This document shows, in pieces, positions 31,401 through 44,262 of a stretch of DNA of 64,000 nt. The notes below the pieces were generated by a model. It was given only the letters and a program-made list of their open reading frames with translations. It was not told the origin of the DNA and did not search any database. The first letter of the stretch is position 1. Each line of letters opens with the position of its first letter. This DNA comes from Enoplolaimus lenunculus (lineage: Eukaryota; Nematoda; Enoplea; Enoplida; Thoracostomopsidae). The DNA lies in contig JASANG010002174.1 of assembly GCA_030248215.1 (NCBI GenBank), forward strand, positions 1 through 64,000, read 5' to 3'. The position numbers were made by a program, and so were the translations under genes.

Positions 31401-34244
31401 CTTTCTGAGAACAGTGTGCAAAAATTAACTCGCTGCGCCAAGCGTAGAGCTAATGTTTTTTCAGGGTAGCAGGGTAGCGATATCAAGAGGTTTTGCGGTG
31501 GATAGGATTGGTTATGGTGGCGCTGAAAGTATCACAACTTACCTAGCCCTGAACGACCAAATCTGACGAAAGCACTTTTTCGTTTATCAACATCTCCTGA
31601 AACGTGTTTGAATAAATAATGCTGCTATTAATCAGGTTTGTAGCAGTGACGAAATCACAAATTTCCGACGGGCTCACGCGACTTATAAGAAAACGCTCGC
31701 AAGCGAATCGAGTGAAGGGACAAACACCATTTTAGGGCCAAATCTTAACGCAAAATTTTGGTTTTGATCCCGATTAAACGGGTCGCGGCGTGGTAATGCT
31801 GCCTTGCATCCGCCAGTGGCACGTGATCAGGATTTTGCATAGGAAAGCGTTATGTTCTGTAATAATTTCCAATGCAGAGTTTCCTCTGTTCTTAGTGAAA
31901 AAGTCGCTAAAATTATTGAAAAATCACAAAAAAGGTTTATCCAAACTAGCTACGCTCTTGGTTGGTAGGCTAGCTCAGGTACACTTTGTTAAGCGGTGTT
32001 TGTCTATGCTTGAAAAATACAAGTCTGATTAATAGTTAATCTATTTAATAAATAATATTACTGTTGTTTCTTACTGCGGAAAAACCGTGTTCGTTCAGGT
32101 GCGAAATAGCTTACAGGAAGGATTTTGTTCAAACATACGGTTTTTTGTAATGCCTACCCTCATACAATTGATATACTGAAGAACTACATGACGTGTTTCC
32201 AGTAAAAATTGTTTCGGCATACCTGGATTTTATAGTCTGAGTTTTATTAGTAAGTGTATGGATCGAGATGTAAACTACAAGCATGAAGTGTTATTAAAGT
32301 GAACAACTACGGTTACACTGGCCCATGTATAGAACAGGGCCGGATCGTTTTCTGGAGGGGCTATAATAGTGTCAGTTTAAGCTTTAGCCTATTTTTTGCT
32401 AGGCTTAGGCTTAGGCTTAGAAATAGACTCATTTATACGCTTAGGCGTAGGCTTAGGCTTAGGCTTAGGAATATGCTTATACTACTGTTCCGGCCCTGTC
32501 CTATACATGGGCCGTTACACTAAAGGTAATATTTACCATAGCCTGATCGACCAAATCGAACAAATGCGCTTTTTCGTTTTTCTGAAACGAAAAAATAATG
32601 ATAAATTGTAAACTGAAAATAGTCGAAGTTTGGGCATTCTTTATTTAGTGGTATACAAATTGTGAATTGGTTCTTGTACATTCCTCTTACTTTTTCAAAA
32701 TTTGTAGAATTTCTAACAACTTGGACTTAAGCCCATATATCCAAATGTGTATAGCACCTATCATCATTTTAGTAAGAGGTTTTCAAGCTGACTATCTATT
32801 GCAGTTACTTATTAAACTCAAAATTGGTACATGAATATAGAGCAAATCATATGCCAAAAAATGTGCTGAATTGTAAAGCCTCAGCCAACTGGTGATAGGT
32901 GCTACATACATTTCAAAGTACGAGCCTAGACTTAGGCTTAAGATTAGGCTTTTGTGTTGTTACTACCTAGTCATAAATGTCTGAGCGATACCTTCCTGAA
33001 GATGGCATCATGTGTTTCGCGTGTAAGATTATTTCTTATATTTTTATCTCTACATGTTCCAAACACGGGAAAAGTCAAACTTCAAGTGCATACGTTTTCC
33101 TTTACCTTTGCTTTGGTAAGGAATATTGGAAAGGTTGGTAAAGCTTGTAAAACGGGAAAAGTGGAAAAGTTAAATGCACAGGTCTTATCTTTCTAGAAAG
33201 GGTGGAAAGGTGTGTTTTGGTTGACTTGGAAAAAAATCGTTATGTTTCTGCCCGGTTCGGAGAGCAGAAAAAGTAGAAATTTCAAGCGGTTACGGTTGTA
33301 TTTGGTTTGGCAAGAAATATTAGAAACGTAGGTAATATTCAGAAAACGGAAAAACTGGAAAAGTTATACGCATAGCTGTTATCTTTCTGGCGATGCAGAA
33401 AGATGTTTTTTGGTTTATTTGGAAGGAAAATTGGACAATATTCGTTCGGATAGGAAACCAAGAAAAGTAAGCAATTTACACGCCTACGTTTCCCGGATTG
33501 GTAGGTAACATCTGAAGCATGAATGGTTGTTTAGATGCAGAAAAAGTGAAAAATTCAAAACCTTGGTTTTTGCGGTTTAAGACGAAAAATCTGAATGATC
33601 AATGAAATGTTGAAATTGGGAAAAGTAGAAAATTCAAACGCCTGATATAGTAGGGGCACTTTTTATTTTTCATTCATGCGGACTGCGTGCAGTTGCTCTG
33701 AATAACTGCAAGTTCAAGACCTCAAGCAAGATAGTAGGCTATCGTCCATTAAGCCACTCGCACCAAGCGGCTCACCTTTTGTGTTATAAAAGATTTTCAA
33801 AACAAAAAAATATCAATTTTTAAAAATACGATAACAGTTTTAGATCTGAAATCACTATATAACCACTAAACGCAAATTCCCCAATGGTTCATCGGAAGAC
33901 TAAGTATTTAAAGATTGAGTTCGATCATCATGGTGCAACCGGAATTTAAAATCCCGTAAACGGAACCAGAAAGTGAATAGCACCGCGTTTCTACCGGAAT
34001 CGGATAAAAAAATCACCGTGACAGAGCGACTTCTTCCTACAAATTGACTTCAAATATTTGGACTTCGCTACCGTCATCATCTTTACGAATTATATTTCAA
34101 AATGAGAAATTGGTTAAACATTATACAGCTTTAAATTTCAAAACCACAAAATTATTATTAGCGACATCTTATACCTGCTGCTATTGACGATTGTACAAGA
34201 TAAATTGCAACAATAACGAACGATGTAACAACGAGTTGATTCAT
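28409..34244 (-). CDS. flp-17: FMRFamide-like neuropeptide precursor, six KSAFVRFamide copies, 7 exons, 135 aa
   Basis: Exons (minus): 34244-34175, 32581-32537, 31596-31543, 30992-30918, 30367-30314, 28931-28881, 28467-28409. Exon 1 encodes the signal peptide (MNQLVVTSFVIVAIYLVQSS...). Each of the other six exons encodes one KRKSAFVRFG, the first five followed by RS and a short G- or acid-rich spacer, the last directly by TAA. KR upstream and R downstream are prohormone cleavage sites and the G supplies the C-terminal amide. All six introns are phase 1. Known: C. elegans flp-17 makes KSAFVRFamide, a BAG-neuron peptide acting on the receptor EGL-6; flp-6 makes six copies of a related peptide. 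The peptide is identical to FLP-17 but the six-copy layout recalls flp-6, so orthology is open. The product enters the secretory pathway of neurons. Acceptors in exons 2-7 are mostly TTTCAG-like; exon 4 may start at 30992 or a few codons later. Confidence 0.95.
28959..29141. mobile_element. Telomere-hexamer MITE (family A), copy 10, near a splice acceptor
   Basis: 183 bp from GGCCAATGTATAGAATAGGGG to TGATGTTTACATGGCC. It lies in the neuropeptide gene, with its edge only 27 bp from exon 6 (ends 28931). No clean duplication is seen. Confidence 0.8.
29291..29863. mobile_element. Large foldback element
   Basis: About 570 bp imperfect inverted repeat in the neuropeptide gene's fifth intron. The outer arms read 'ttttccccagccagcgtttgcc' against 'ggcaaacgccggctgggg'. 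The inner arms are CTGATTTGGCGC (29563-29574) and GCGCCAAATCAG (29595-29606). Related, shorter copies are at 10247-10610, near 22190-22260 and 59780-60080. Confidence 0.75.
32320..32513. mobile_element. Telomere-hexamer MITE (family A), copy 11, near a splice donor
   Basis: 194 bp from GGCCCATGTATAGAACAGGG to CCCTGTCCTATACATGGGCC, with the perfect 8-bp duplication GTTACACT (32514-32521 on the right). Two TTAGGC arrays lie inside. It begins 15 bp downstream of the 6-base donor of exon 2 of the neuropeptide gene. Confidence 0.93.
33050..33660. repeat. Degenerate tandem repeat, same type as 5020-5290
   Basis: About eight to nine diverged units of 60-75 bp containing 'ggaaaagtggaaaagttaaatgc', 'ttggtaagg' and 'acgcctac.tttccc'. 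In the first intron of the neuropeptide gene. The 80-codon plus frame at 32954 overlaps it and is rejected. Confidence 0.65.
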
Positions 34245-36406
34245 TTTGTCAAATTTAAATCTGCGCGTTATAGTAGTAAAATTGTGATATATCACAAAGG
34301 CCAATATTGCTTTATTTAAGCTGTCTCTAAACACGTTTAATTGAAAAACAGGAAATGAAATCTATCAGGATCGTATGGTGTGTACAAGACTATTAATTAA
34401 GGTAATATAGTATCTCCAACCACATTTCTAGCGAGACGAGAAACAAAAGCATACATGCACGCTTCGAAATATAACCTGTTGGATCGTAAAGTTCAAAAAA
34501 ATTCCATCCGAGATTACATTTATACGAGAACTGAAAAACTGGCTACGCCCTAGAAATCAATTGAATAATTGGCACTGGGGACCGCGGAACCGCGAAGTGT
34601 CGAGCAAAACCAAAACAACACCTGGCGAACGAAAAATATACGAGCCGTAATTGGCGTAAAAACATTAAAATGGTCACCAATTTACTATAATTTCCATTGG
34701 CAAGGACTTGTGTGAGAGTCATACGAGTGCAGTTTATACAAAATTGACGGCAATATTTGCTTAAAGGTTTTAGAATTTAAACGATACTCGTCTGCCAACT
34801 TTGCGCAATGCGCAAAAGTAGCGAAAGCACAAACATTTTCTTGCAAATTTTCCTTTCATAGAACAATCACGTGGGTTTCCTAAGAAATTATTAATGCTGG
34901 AAAGTTGCCCAAAATACGTATGTGGGGCGTTCCAACTTTAATATATAGATGTAATCCTATGGAGTGGAGCGGTGGTTTCAACTTGCTCTACATTTTTTTC
35001 AAATGGCATACCAGAAATAAAGTTGAATTTCGGTGAATTCAAAATATCCAAGTATCATTATTCGTTTTAGATAAACTAAATGTGTCAACAATTGAGAGGC
35101 TAAGACATCGATATTTGCTCGTCAGTTGTTATAAAACCATAAAACGGTTACAAATGAGGATCAATGTTATTTTTACAAACGTAACAGCCGCCAAAGTATA
35201 TTCCTAACGCTAAGTTGCGAAAACGCTTGTTTAAGCTTATGCCTAAGCCCTAATTTTAAACGTGACGACAAAAAGTGTAAAGGAGTCGTTATGACTATTA
35301 CAAAATATTGTAAATCTAAAGTTTATTGGAATTGTATCAGCGAAATGCAATTTATATTTTGAATAAATTCACAGAACCCCACGATGATTAACAGGGCATC
35401 CGGAGTTCTTACTTTAATCAAAACCTGTCATTTTAGAATTTGAGACGATTCGTGTGACCTTATGTGAAATAAATATGTGGTACAATCACGTAAAATACAA
35501 CATGTATATCTAATTGAAAACTGGTATATATATGAACTAAAAAGGCCGCTTGCGTGCACTGTGAAGTGGTACCACGTTACAGCTAATTAATGGATAATTT
35601 GTTCGAGTTTGAATGACACTAATTTGCTAGTTTTGTACTACCAGGGCGTTAGATTACGCTATGAGCTACGGGGAACCGTACCTCGCCGTATAATTATGGC
35701 CAATAACAAAACCTTAACCCTTTCTCACGTGAATATTTTCAATTTCATATGAGATGCAATTTCAAGGTAAGATTCGATCCCCAGTCTCACGGGTGGGAGG
35801 CGTTTACGATGACCACTGAGCTATAGGAGCTTGACGCTTGAGCGCGAGTAGGCTCTCACGTCCTGTGGAGATTTTGCACCACGCATATATGTTATAAATA
35901 TTAAACACTGCTCACAGTGTGTGTAGTGCTCTTATGGTATTTAGTTGCTCATAGTATACTCTATGACTGAAACGGTTAAGCATATGACGGATTGGATCAA
36001 ATGGTTTATGATTATTGAAAGCGCAAAATTCAGTACGAAATTGATACAAATTACTTAAAACTTGTCGGCTGTTTTGTAGTTTGATATCACGTTAAACAAA
36101 TTTGTAGACAGAAAACTTGTTCAGTTACAACCGTGGATAAACCAAAATTTAAAAATCAATTTTGCGTTATTCATTTCAGGCAGAACTGCCAGAACCGCTC
36201 AGCTCGAGCCGTCATGCATTTTGGACGCATACTGAGCAAAATATAAAGTTGGTGCCGCTTAAACCCTCATACTACCAACTGTTTTATTAGTAGAGCTTAT
36301 ATCGGGGTGATAACGCAGGTTCTAACGCAATTTAGCTCATACTTTCAAATAAAATAAATTTTCAATTGATAACACAGCTAGTCACGTATGTGATGTAAAC
36401 GTCATG
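34245..36406. other. Region upstream of the neuropeptide gene, no other gene seen
   Basis: Presumably holds the neuropeptide gene's promoter; no motif is strong enough to call. It contains one SINE (35716-35945) and short 'cctaagccctaa' traces near 35230. No exon-like frames with splice sites were found. Confidence 0.45.
35716..35945 (-). mobile_element. tRNA-derived SINE, copy 2
   Basis: On the minus strand: CTATAGCTCAGTGGTCATCG (A box TAGCTCAGTGG) and CTGGGGATCGAATC (B box). GACGTGAGAGCC is upstream and the body ends near CACGTGAGAAAGGGTTAAGG. It is the cleanest of the three copies. Confidence 0.82.
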
Positions 36407-36489
36407 TGCCAATGTAAAGAACAGGGCCGTAAAACAGTAGCAGTATAAGCATTTTCCTAAACCTAAACCTAAGCCTAAGCATAAGCAAC
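36407..36489. mobile_element. Telomere-hexamer MITE (family A), truncated
   Basis: The left half only: TGCCAATGTAAAGAACAGGGC, then CCTAAACCTAAACCTAAGCC. The right terminus is missing. Confidence 0.7.
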
Positions 36490-37096
36490 CGCGTCATGAA
36501 TTAAACTTGAGCATGGCAAATCAAACGAAATTAGGACATTACACATCAGTATTGATTAATGTCCTGAAGTAATAAAGCCTTTACCGCTGAATTTATTTAA
36601 TACAGGAGCATACAATGCATGATCTGAATAGCTTGTAAATTAAACGTATCAACCTTGAGCATTTGGCATATAAGGCAATTTTGAACTCACAGACTAAAAT
36701 TATTGCAGTTTCTTCCACAGGTGCTTAATCATTTTTTTCGCTTGTCGGCCAGTGGAACTAACTCGTACTGTTGCGCGAGGCAAACATAATTGTTTCCTTT
36801 AAGTCGTCACACAGGTTTTTAAGCATACTGAGGTATTAATGGCTATCACAATTAGTAAGGTCTTATTTTTCGATATGCAATCCGAATTGAATTTATTTTT
36901 CAACTTTTATTGCAATGTAATTTTTAAAACGCATTCTGCGCAACATACTTTGTACAATAATTTACAATTCTTTATCGGTTCGATACTTCTTGTTGTGAAT
37001 TAAATTTTACAAAACGCCGTTGCAAAAAACACAAGCTGCGCACACATTTCGCCGCTGATTCAGCTCAACTTATTGTTACTTTTCGAAACAAATTCA

Positions 37097-37297
37097 GGCC
37101 AATGTAAAGAACAGGGGCGGAACAGTGTTATAAGCATATTCCTAATCCTAAGCCTAAGCCTAAACGTAAGAATGAGCATATTCCTAAGCCTAAGCCTAAG
37201 CATAAGCCTAAGCCAAGCAAAAAATTGGTCTAAAACTTCAGCTTACCCTTCTCTAGTGCAACAGAAAAACGTTCCGCCCCTGATCTTTACATGGACC
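37097..37297. mobile_element. Telomere-hexamer MITE (family A), copy 12
   Basis: 201 bp from GGCCAATGTAAAGAACAGGGG to CCTGATCTTTACATGGACC. The duplication is CAAATTCA/CAAAATCA (37089-37096, 37298-37305). Two GCCTAA arrays lie inside. An 80-codon plus frame across it is chance. Confidence 0.92.
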
Positions 37298-38846
37298 CAA
37301 AATCATAACGCGTAATTTGTAACTATACATTTGCATTGGATTATAAAGTTAAACAGATTAGTTCTACAAGTAATTCAGCAAGAAGCTAATAGAGTTTAAC
37401 CTCGACTATATACCAAATAGAAAATCATATGATTCCCAAAACTCAAAAATGTTTATCTTCAGGATGTGCAATAGAATATCTAAGTATGTGTACGATTCCA
37501 GGACTATCATTAGTATAAAGAGTTAAAAACGACGAACTCCCTGTGATATTTACATTAACTAAATAATCAATTTCGCGCAAAACTAAAGTTAGTTTCTTCA
37601 AAAATTAAACAGTGTTGCACTCTATGGTGGGCAAATGATAATTTCAATGTACCATTCATATTCCATGAAAAGTGGTTCATAGACTGCCATTAACGATACC
37701 AGCCGTAAGTTCAAACTTTTATTACGACAAAAGCTTTCGCTACAGACCAAAAATTATTTAGCTACGATTGCAGCGTAACTTTATATTTAAATTAAAGCTG
37801 ACCTGGGTCCATTAAGCTATTAAACGTGAAAAACATTAATAATGTCAACGATGGTTCAATTTATATTTCAAATTTTATAATTTACAAGCAAGCAGCATCC
37901 GTGATCGGAAATTTATGCATTAGCGTAAATTTCGTTTGATTCTAAATGTCGCTGTAATAATTATTTGCTAATAGCTTGCGGTCAAAATATAACTCAACAA
38001 GACTTCACTAATGGTGCTATTATATATTTTTTTAGTGTTAAAACTGACAAATACCAAGAAAAGTTTGTTTAGCGAGACCTTGCAATAATTTACGTCAACC
38101 CATTATAACTTTTATGATTAGTATCTACGCGGTTAACTTGTGGTAGGAAGCTTTTAAGTTAAAATATAACGAATGAAGGTCTATTGATGTGCGATTCTTT
38201 TGCAATGTCGGTTTTTATTGTAAATTCATTTTTGGTTTGAATTAAAACTAATATTGTTCCCAAAAATTAATATATTCTGTATATCAAGTGAAAAAAGTTG
38301 AATAACAGCTGATTTGTGCGTGGGTTCAACATTTGAAGTCTGGTCATACTCTCGCTTTAAACTCGGGAAGCAAGTTATCAGCTGTATGTACGTGCGTCAT
38401 CTTCAGGTATAGAGTGCAGCGAAACTCCGAGCGAAGCTCAAAGTTTTGTTGAGCGTGACAATGTTTTTATTCGGTGTCGGACGGTGAATGTCCGTCCGTC
38501 TGTCCATTTGACGGGTATTTCATTAACCACTGAACCGATTTGATAAGGTTCTTTGTTTGAAAGCCTGTTATCCTGGGCGTGTTTCGAAGCTGTTTATCAC
38601 TTACAGGCTAATTTGAATCAGTGGTTAAGTTTAAATTATAGAGCCCGTATTCTGAAATGTGTGACCACTTATCACCAGTTGCTGATAAATTGTGTAACTT
38701 TGGACCAAGCGTATTGTGAGAGAAGCATTACGGGGATATGTTCTTTTCCGAAATTTCTGTACAAGAAAAAACTTTTAAGTCTGTTGAAATAATATTAACA
38801 TTCTGCATCCTAAAAAATCAAAAAGTATTACTGTACTGAAATTCTA

Positions 38847-39054
38847 CACTGCAAAAAATGGTAAGTCAAATTGACTCTCTTCGAAATAGGTTTTTCCTGA
38901 CTACACGAACTGAGTCAAATTCTACTCCGCCACAGTCAAATTCGATTTCAGTGAATCGAATTTGACTCTGGCGGAGACGAATTTGACTCAGTTTGTGTAG
39001 TCAGAACAAGCCTATATCGGAGAGAGTCAATTTGACTCACCATTTTTTACAGCG
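38847..39054. mobile_element. Near-perfect palindromic MITE (family P), copy 2
   Basis: 208 bp, TA-flanked. CACTGCAAAAAATGGTAAGTC is mirrored by GACTCACCATTTTTTACAGCG. The interior repeats GAGTCAAATTYGACTC. The 1.5 kb before it (37306-38846) shows no gene, although 38460-38560 has a 'gtccgtccgtctgtcc' stretch also present near 59700. Confidence 0.88.
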
Positions 39055-41111
39055 TAGTCTTCCAAACTGAAATCCTCCCCACGCCATTTGGGAAGTTGTT
39101 TTCAGAAAAAAGGCATTATTTGAAAACGTGCAGTTTAAGCTAAAATGGTAAAATGTTAACTGTAATATAAAACGTAACGACCTTTTGCGTTTGTGTCATG
39201 CTTGAAGCAAAAATTTTAATACCGATGGTAAAAGCGATGAACCAATAAAATTGCAACAGGTCACGCAAGTAAAACTCAAACCTTAACTATTTAATTAATG
39301 CATGCCGGTATATTATTGCTACCTCCCATAGGCGGCGTAGCGCATGATTTCATTTCGGGAAGGTATAACCTCGGATAAATTAAAACTTTAAACAACTAGG
39401 ATCCAGACGAATAATATAAACAGTGTTAACAATGCTGTTTTTTGATTTCACAAATATTTTCTTTATATACCTTGCATCCCTTTCATTATATACGTCCTCG
39501 TTTGCTGCGAAGGCTGTAAATTTTACGCTGCGTTGGCTTGTGGATGTCGGTACAGTAGAAAGGCATTGAAAATTAATGAGCGAAATTTTGAAGCGAACCA
39601 ATTTTTAATTTAATTTCTGCCGAGAGAAAAATAACATATTTTACTACTATATGTAAAGGTAACTAATAAAATAATTTTGAGATCAAATTTATACGCAGCC
39701 ATTAACAAATTACAACGATGTTTTGACGCAAGTAGCTAGGACTATGTTAGACTCGGAAGTATACAGCTTTCATGTATTAGCGCTGTGATAGAATATATAT
39801 TGGGAAAGGGTATGCAGTGAGTTGGGGAACATGCGAGAAAATTTTCAAATAAGCTGCGATAGCTACAAATTTTATTTTCTACACGGTATACTTTTCTATA
39901 TAGAAATTGCTTAGAAAATTCAAGATTGTCCGCCTGACTATTTTGCGTATACCTACGTTGCGGTGCCGGTAATTACATGATAATAACACTGGCCTGTAGT
40001 GATGTTCAGATCAAAACAATATAATACAAGTTAGCGAAAACACTGTCGTAAATACTTTCACCCACAGAAATGAGCCACGCAAACTCTAACGTAATTTGTC
40101 AATTTTATAATTTTTAAGCTTAAAAATAAGGTTCCATTGAGGGTTGTCAGAACTAAAATTTTGTAGCTGTAACATTTGATTTAAAATGACGGTAAATCTT
40201 GAGGTTCAGCATGGTCGTTGAAGAACTGTGAAGGTAAACTTCTAGGACTGATGCCCATAACCCATCCTGCCAATCTTAACTATAAGGTGCTGCCCACTTG
40301 ACTTAAGCCTAAGCGAAAGCATAAAACCCAAATTTAAACGGAAGCCTAAATATAACGTTTTTAGTACCAGCATAAACCTGAGCCTAAGCATAAGCCTCAT
40401 AGTCTCAAAACAGTCCAAAAGTACTTTATTATGGATTTCATCCGACTCAATAATGAATTGTTTAGTGTTGGGGCACTTTGTGAGAGATAGCCCCATACTG
40501 GTTACTGAGTTTTTAAAATGCGCGGAGTTCCAAGGACATCAGCCCTGTTGAGAAAAGAGGCACAAAATTTATTAAAAAGTTTGGTTGTTAATACTGTAAA
40601 GAGTCCACACACATTTCTGTAAAGTTGGGAAGAGGAAACTACAGATGTACCGGCAATTTTTGTACGCGAAATAAAACAGTACAATGTGTTTTCTGTTACC
40701 CTTTCTAAAAGCTTAAACTAACTCGATTTAAGCCTAAGCTAATCTAGCAGTATTAAACTAAATTTTCCAGATTAACTAAACTAACTGGTAGGATACGGTT
40801 AAACTCATTTGAAATCCGGTATATTTTTAGTTTAATCTAAACTTAATGAATTCTAAGAACTGCTCAGTCTCTGTGAAATACTTATATCTTAAACCAAAAA
40901 TAACTTTTACTTAAACTCGCCCAAGCTTTAAAATATTTTAATTTAAATTGAACATTAAATTGTAGTTTAGTTAGTCCGTCCGGCCATTTGAGCATTGCTT
41001 AAACTCATATTGAAGCGTTAGTTAAGCTGTAATTTAAGGTTAAGAAGACATATACGCGTAGTACAAGTCTGCACTCCACAAGACGAGAGGTCACCATCGG
41101 GCTCGAACGTA

Positions 41112-41238
41112 CACTGCAAAAAATGGTGCGCTCAATTAGTTGAATTTGACTCTGACGGAGCAGTATTTTGACTCAGTTTGTGTAGTCAAGAAAAGCCTAT
41201 TTCGGAGAGACTCAATTTGACTCACCATTTTTACAGTG
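41112..41238. mobile_element. Palindromic MITE (family P), copy 3, internally shortened
   Basis: 127 bp, TA-flanked. From CACTGCAAAAAATGGTGCGC to CTCACCATTTTTACAGTG. One arm has lost much of its sequence. It sits against a piece of the tRNA-SINE head ('cgggctcgaacg'). Confidence 0.8.
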
Positions 41239-43984
41239 TACGCATTTTCTGCTTTTGTTAAACATGTAATTCTAATTTTTGTCAGAAAAATACAGTGGTT
41301 TGGTTCTTATATACACTGAAACTAAAACTAGACCAGTTTCTTCAAAGTTTCAAAGCCTTGTTTTCAGGGTTGAACCATAGTATTGAAAACCAGACGACAT
41401 CCGCAATAGTTGCATCCCTGTACAATACATTGCCTAAAAACTTAACAACAAGCGAATACATGAGTTAATTTTTATACGTACTTATTTGCGCGGTGTATAA
41501 GAAGCGCTTACAATCACCACTTAGCTGAGAACATAACGCGCCAGAACGAAAGGTTATCACGTCTTGTGGAGATATGGTTCTAAGATTCAAACTTAGAATT
41601 ACGCTTAGGCTTAGAAGCCCAAGTCAACTGCAAGATTTATGCGTTTGTTAAACTGCAGGGACCACAATAAGAGGGAGTACTGATATTTATTTTGAGTACA
41701 CTTCTGTCATTGCATCGATTTTACATGTCGGTTTAGTGCCAATGGCTTTGGTTTCCGAAATGGAGCGTAAATACGTCGTCATATTCCCGTATATGCTAAA
41801 CAGTTGCCCAAGCAGTTGTCTCTAAAAACGTACTTAAAAAGTAAGAAAGTCGCTGATCAAATTTGATGCCTTACAGACTAACAGTTCAGGCATATCAACT
41901 TTGGTCTATTTGGCATTCTGGTCAATGGAACATTTTTAATATAAAGCAAGTTTATGGCTTTCTTGTTATAAAGGTTCAAACTTACCATTTATACTTCTTT
42001 ATGCTGGAAATGTTAGCATGTACGTAAGTCACTCACTTAAGCAATTACTTAACCATACCTTAAGTATATACTTAAGTAAAGATTTCAGAAACCCAGCCAT
42101 CGTCTTCAATGGAAATCAAATTATCACAAGACTATAATTTTTTTGTAGTAAAAAGTCGTGATGCATCTACTTATAATGAAGTGATGAACAAACCTACGGT
42201 AATTGAGGAAGTATTTAAATGATAGTTTTTTTATGGCCAATCTACGTAAAATGGTACTGCGACTAGCCAGATTTAAATATAATGAATAAAAAACGCAAGA
42301 ATTCAAAACAAATATCAGCACGATCCTGTCAGTCTAGCGCTTGAGCAGTGCAACACTACATTGTCAAATATTGTGAAAGCAAGCGATGAAAAATAATAAT
42401 TTCGCAGAATCTTGTTAAATCAGAAATCCGTAAATGGGTTAATAGATTTTACGAAATTTATACTCTGAATCTCACTAGCTGCATAAAAGTATCACGACGA
42501 TTCCGTTGACTTAGATTGTTGGCGATTATAAGTGTTGAATGGGCATAGGTTGAGGATTAAACTAATAGGATTGCGGTTAGATTTAGGCTTGGCCTTAATA
42601 CAGTTTTTGGACGATGACGATTAGACATAGGCTTAACTTTAGGCAACTTTCAATGCTTTATTTTGATAGATAATTCAAATACTCAGTTTTGAAACTATTA
42701 ACGCTGGCTGTGTTCTAATGAAACGGAAACTATAAATTTCCACAATCACCAATAATACCAAACTGATAGCTTAAGAAAGCGCTCACAATTACGATTGGTG
42801 CTCTGCATTTTGAAACGCAAAATCGCAAACGATATTATCGAACTCGTTAATAAGGCTATTACATCAGCGATGTGAGCTTTATTGAAGCATTTCAAACGAC
42901 TCAGAGGCAATTGGTCAGCGAACAAAGTCCAAATGTAATGAACGGACCGATTTAATTTTAAATCGTTAAAATAATTCAGAACCCAAAACATTGATTCAAC
43001 GCCGTTTAAATGTTAAGAAATTAAACAGTTTTATTATACTTCGCAATTGCTTTGCATAAAATGGGATAGTTTAGCTTCTGAACTAAACATCGATTTTAGT
43101 TGTCACTTCATCAAACTAAAATGACGCAAAATTCGTCAGTTCATCAGTTCAAACTCTCAATTTAAACAAACCGTATTGGTGCAATTTTATTAAACCCAAA
43201 CTTGTGTTTCAATAATTACATAGCTATATGAAGCATTTCAAGCAACGCGGATATGTAGGCAGACAGCGCCATAGCTTTAGCTATCTGGTCAAATGAACAT
43301 TTCCAAAAACAGTCGAGAATTAAACGCTATGAGCTTAGAAATGAGGGTTACATTTTATAGCAATTACGAGCAGGATTTCTTAAGATATCAACTGAATAAG
43401 TTCCTGCAAATTTTTGGACAAGACCATAAAAGGAGTTTGACCCCGAAACCTGTCCTTCTGATAAACCCTTAGGCAAGGGCACAATCAGCTACAAGACGAC
43501 CTTTTGCATTGGTAAAGAATTATTCAAACGACATCGCAAAGTGCAAATTTCAATCGAAATGCTCAATTTCTGCGCTGACTTTTGGACCAATGTTGTTTTA
43601 GGATGCGTTTCGTTTTCCGCGGGACTCCATTAGAATATGAGTAGACAACAATACTATTTTGATCACTATCCGTTTCCGTAACTTTAACTACCCGTTTACA
43701 TCCTGGTTCTAACGCCAAATCTATTACCACTGGACCAACTTTTGTATAGCGTATTGGTTTCGATGTGAGCACAACACAAGTGAAAAGCAAAAGTGTCAGT
43801 ATTTGAACTGGCCATTCGCATTTTATAAAAAAACGCGCATTTGGAGCTCAAATTTTAATATAAAATAACATTTTGCCAAATACGTTACGTCAAATAAATT
43901 TTGATTCGTCAGACGGTGTTGGCCACAAATTTAAACGACAGCTATAAAAGTCCATGATTACTGCTTAGATAAAGTATGCAATTT
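41239..43984. other. Non-coding stretch
   Basis: No supported gene. Short GCCTAA/TTAGGC traces lie near 41600 and 42580-42640. The 75-codon minus frame at 43563-43790 overlaps a dispersed 'ccgtttccgtta...tttacaccctgc' repeat and is rejected. Confidence 0.4.
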
Positions 43985-44262
43985 CTATACTGTAGTGTGG
44001 TACAAAAGGTGCCCGCACGCGTTGCATTTCAGGCTGGCCCCTCTCAATTTAGGGAGATGGATGTTGCTTGCATCATTGAAAATAAGAACATAAAACGAGC
44101 AATTAATCTGTTTGAATTTATTTAACAGATATATAAGTTCAACAGACCTGCAATGTTTACCCCTAAAATGCGAGGGATAGGCCGGACCAAATACGCAACC
44201 CGCGCTAAGTACATTGTTTTGTAAACAGAATATACCCAGTTGCACACTCTCTCCTCGCTCAT
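43985..44262. mobile_element. Foldback MITE (family Q), copy 2, diverged
   Basis: Contains 'cgcgttgcatttcaggctggcccc' mirrored by 'aggccggaccaaatacgcaaccc', and 'acagaatatacccagttgcacactc'. The layout matches 25611 and 57506. Confidence 0.5.

Noticed and set aside
43563-43790. 75-codon minus-strand frame with a leader-like start (LTLLLFTCVVLTSKP)
   Set aside because: No ATG in frame, and its centre matches the dispersed 'ccgtttccgtta...ttacaccctgc' repeat seen at 45540-45605 and elsewhere.
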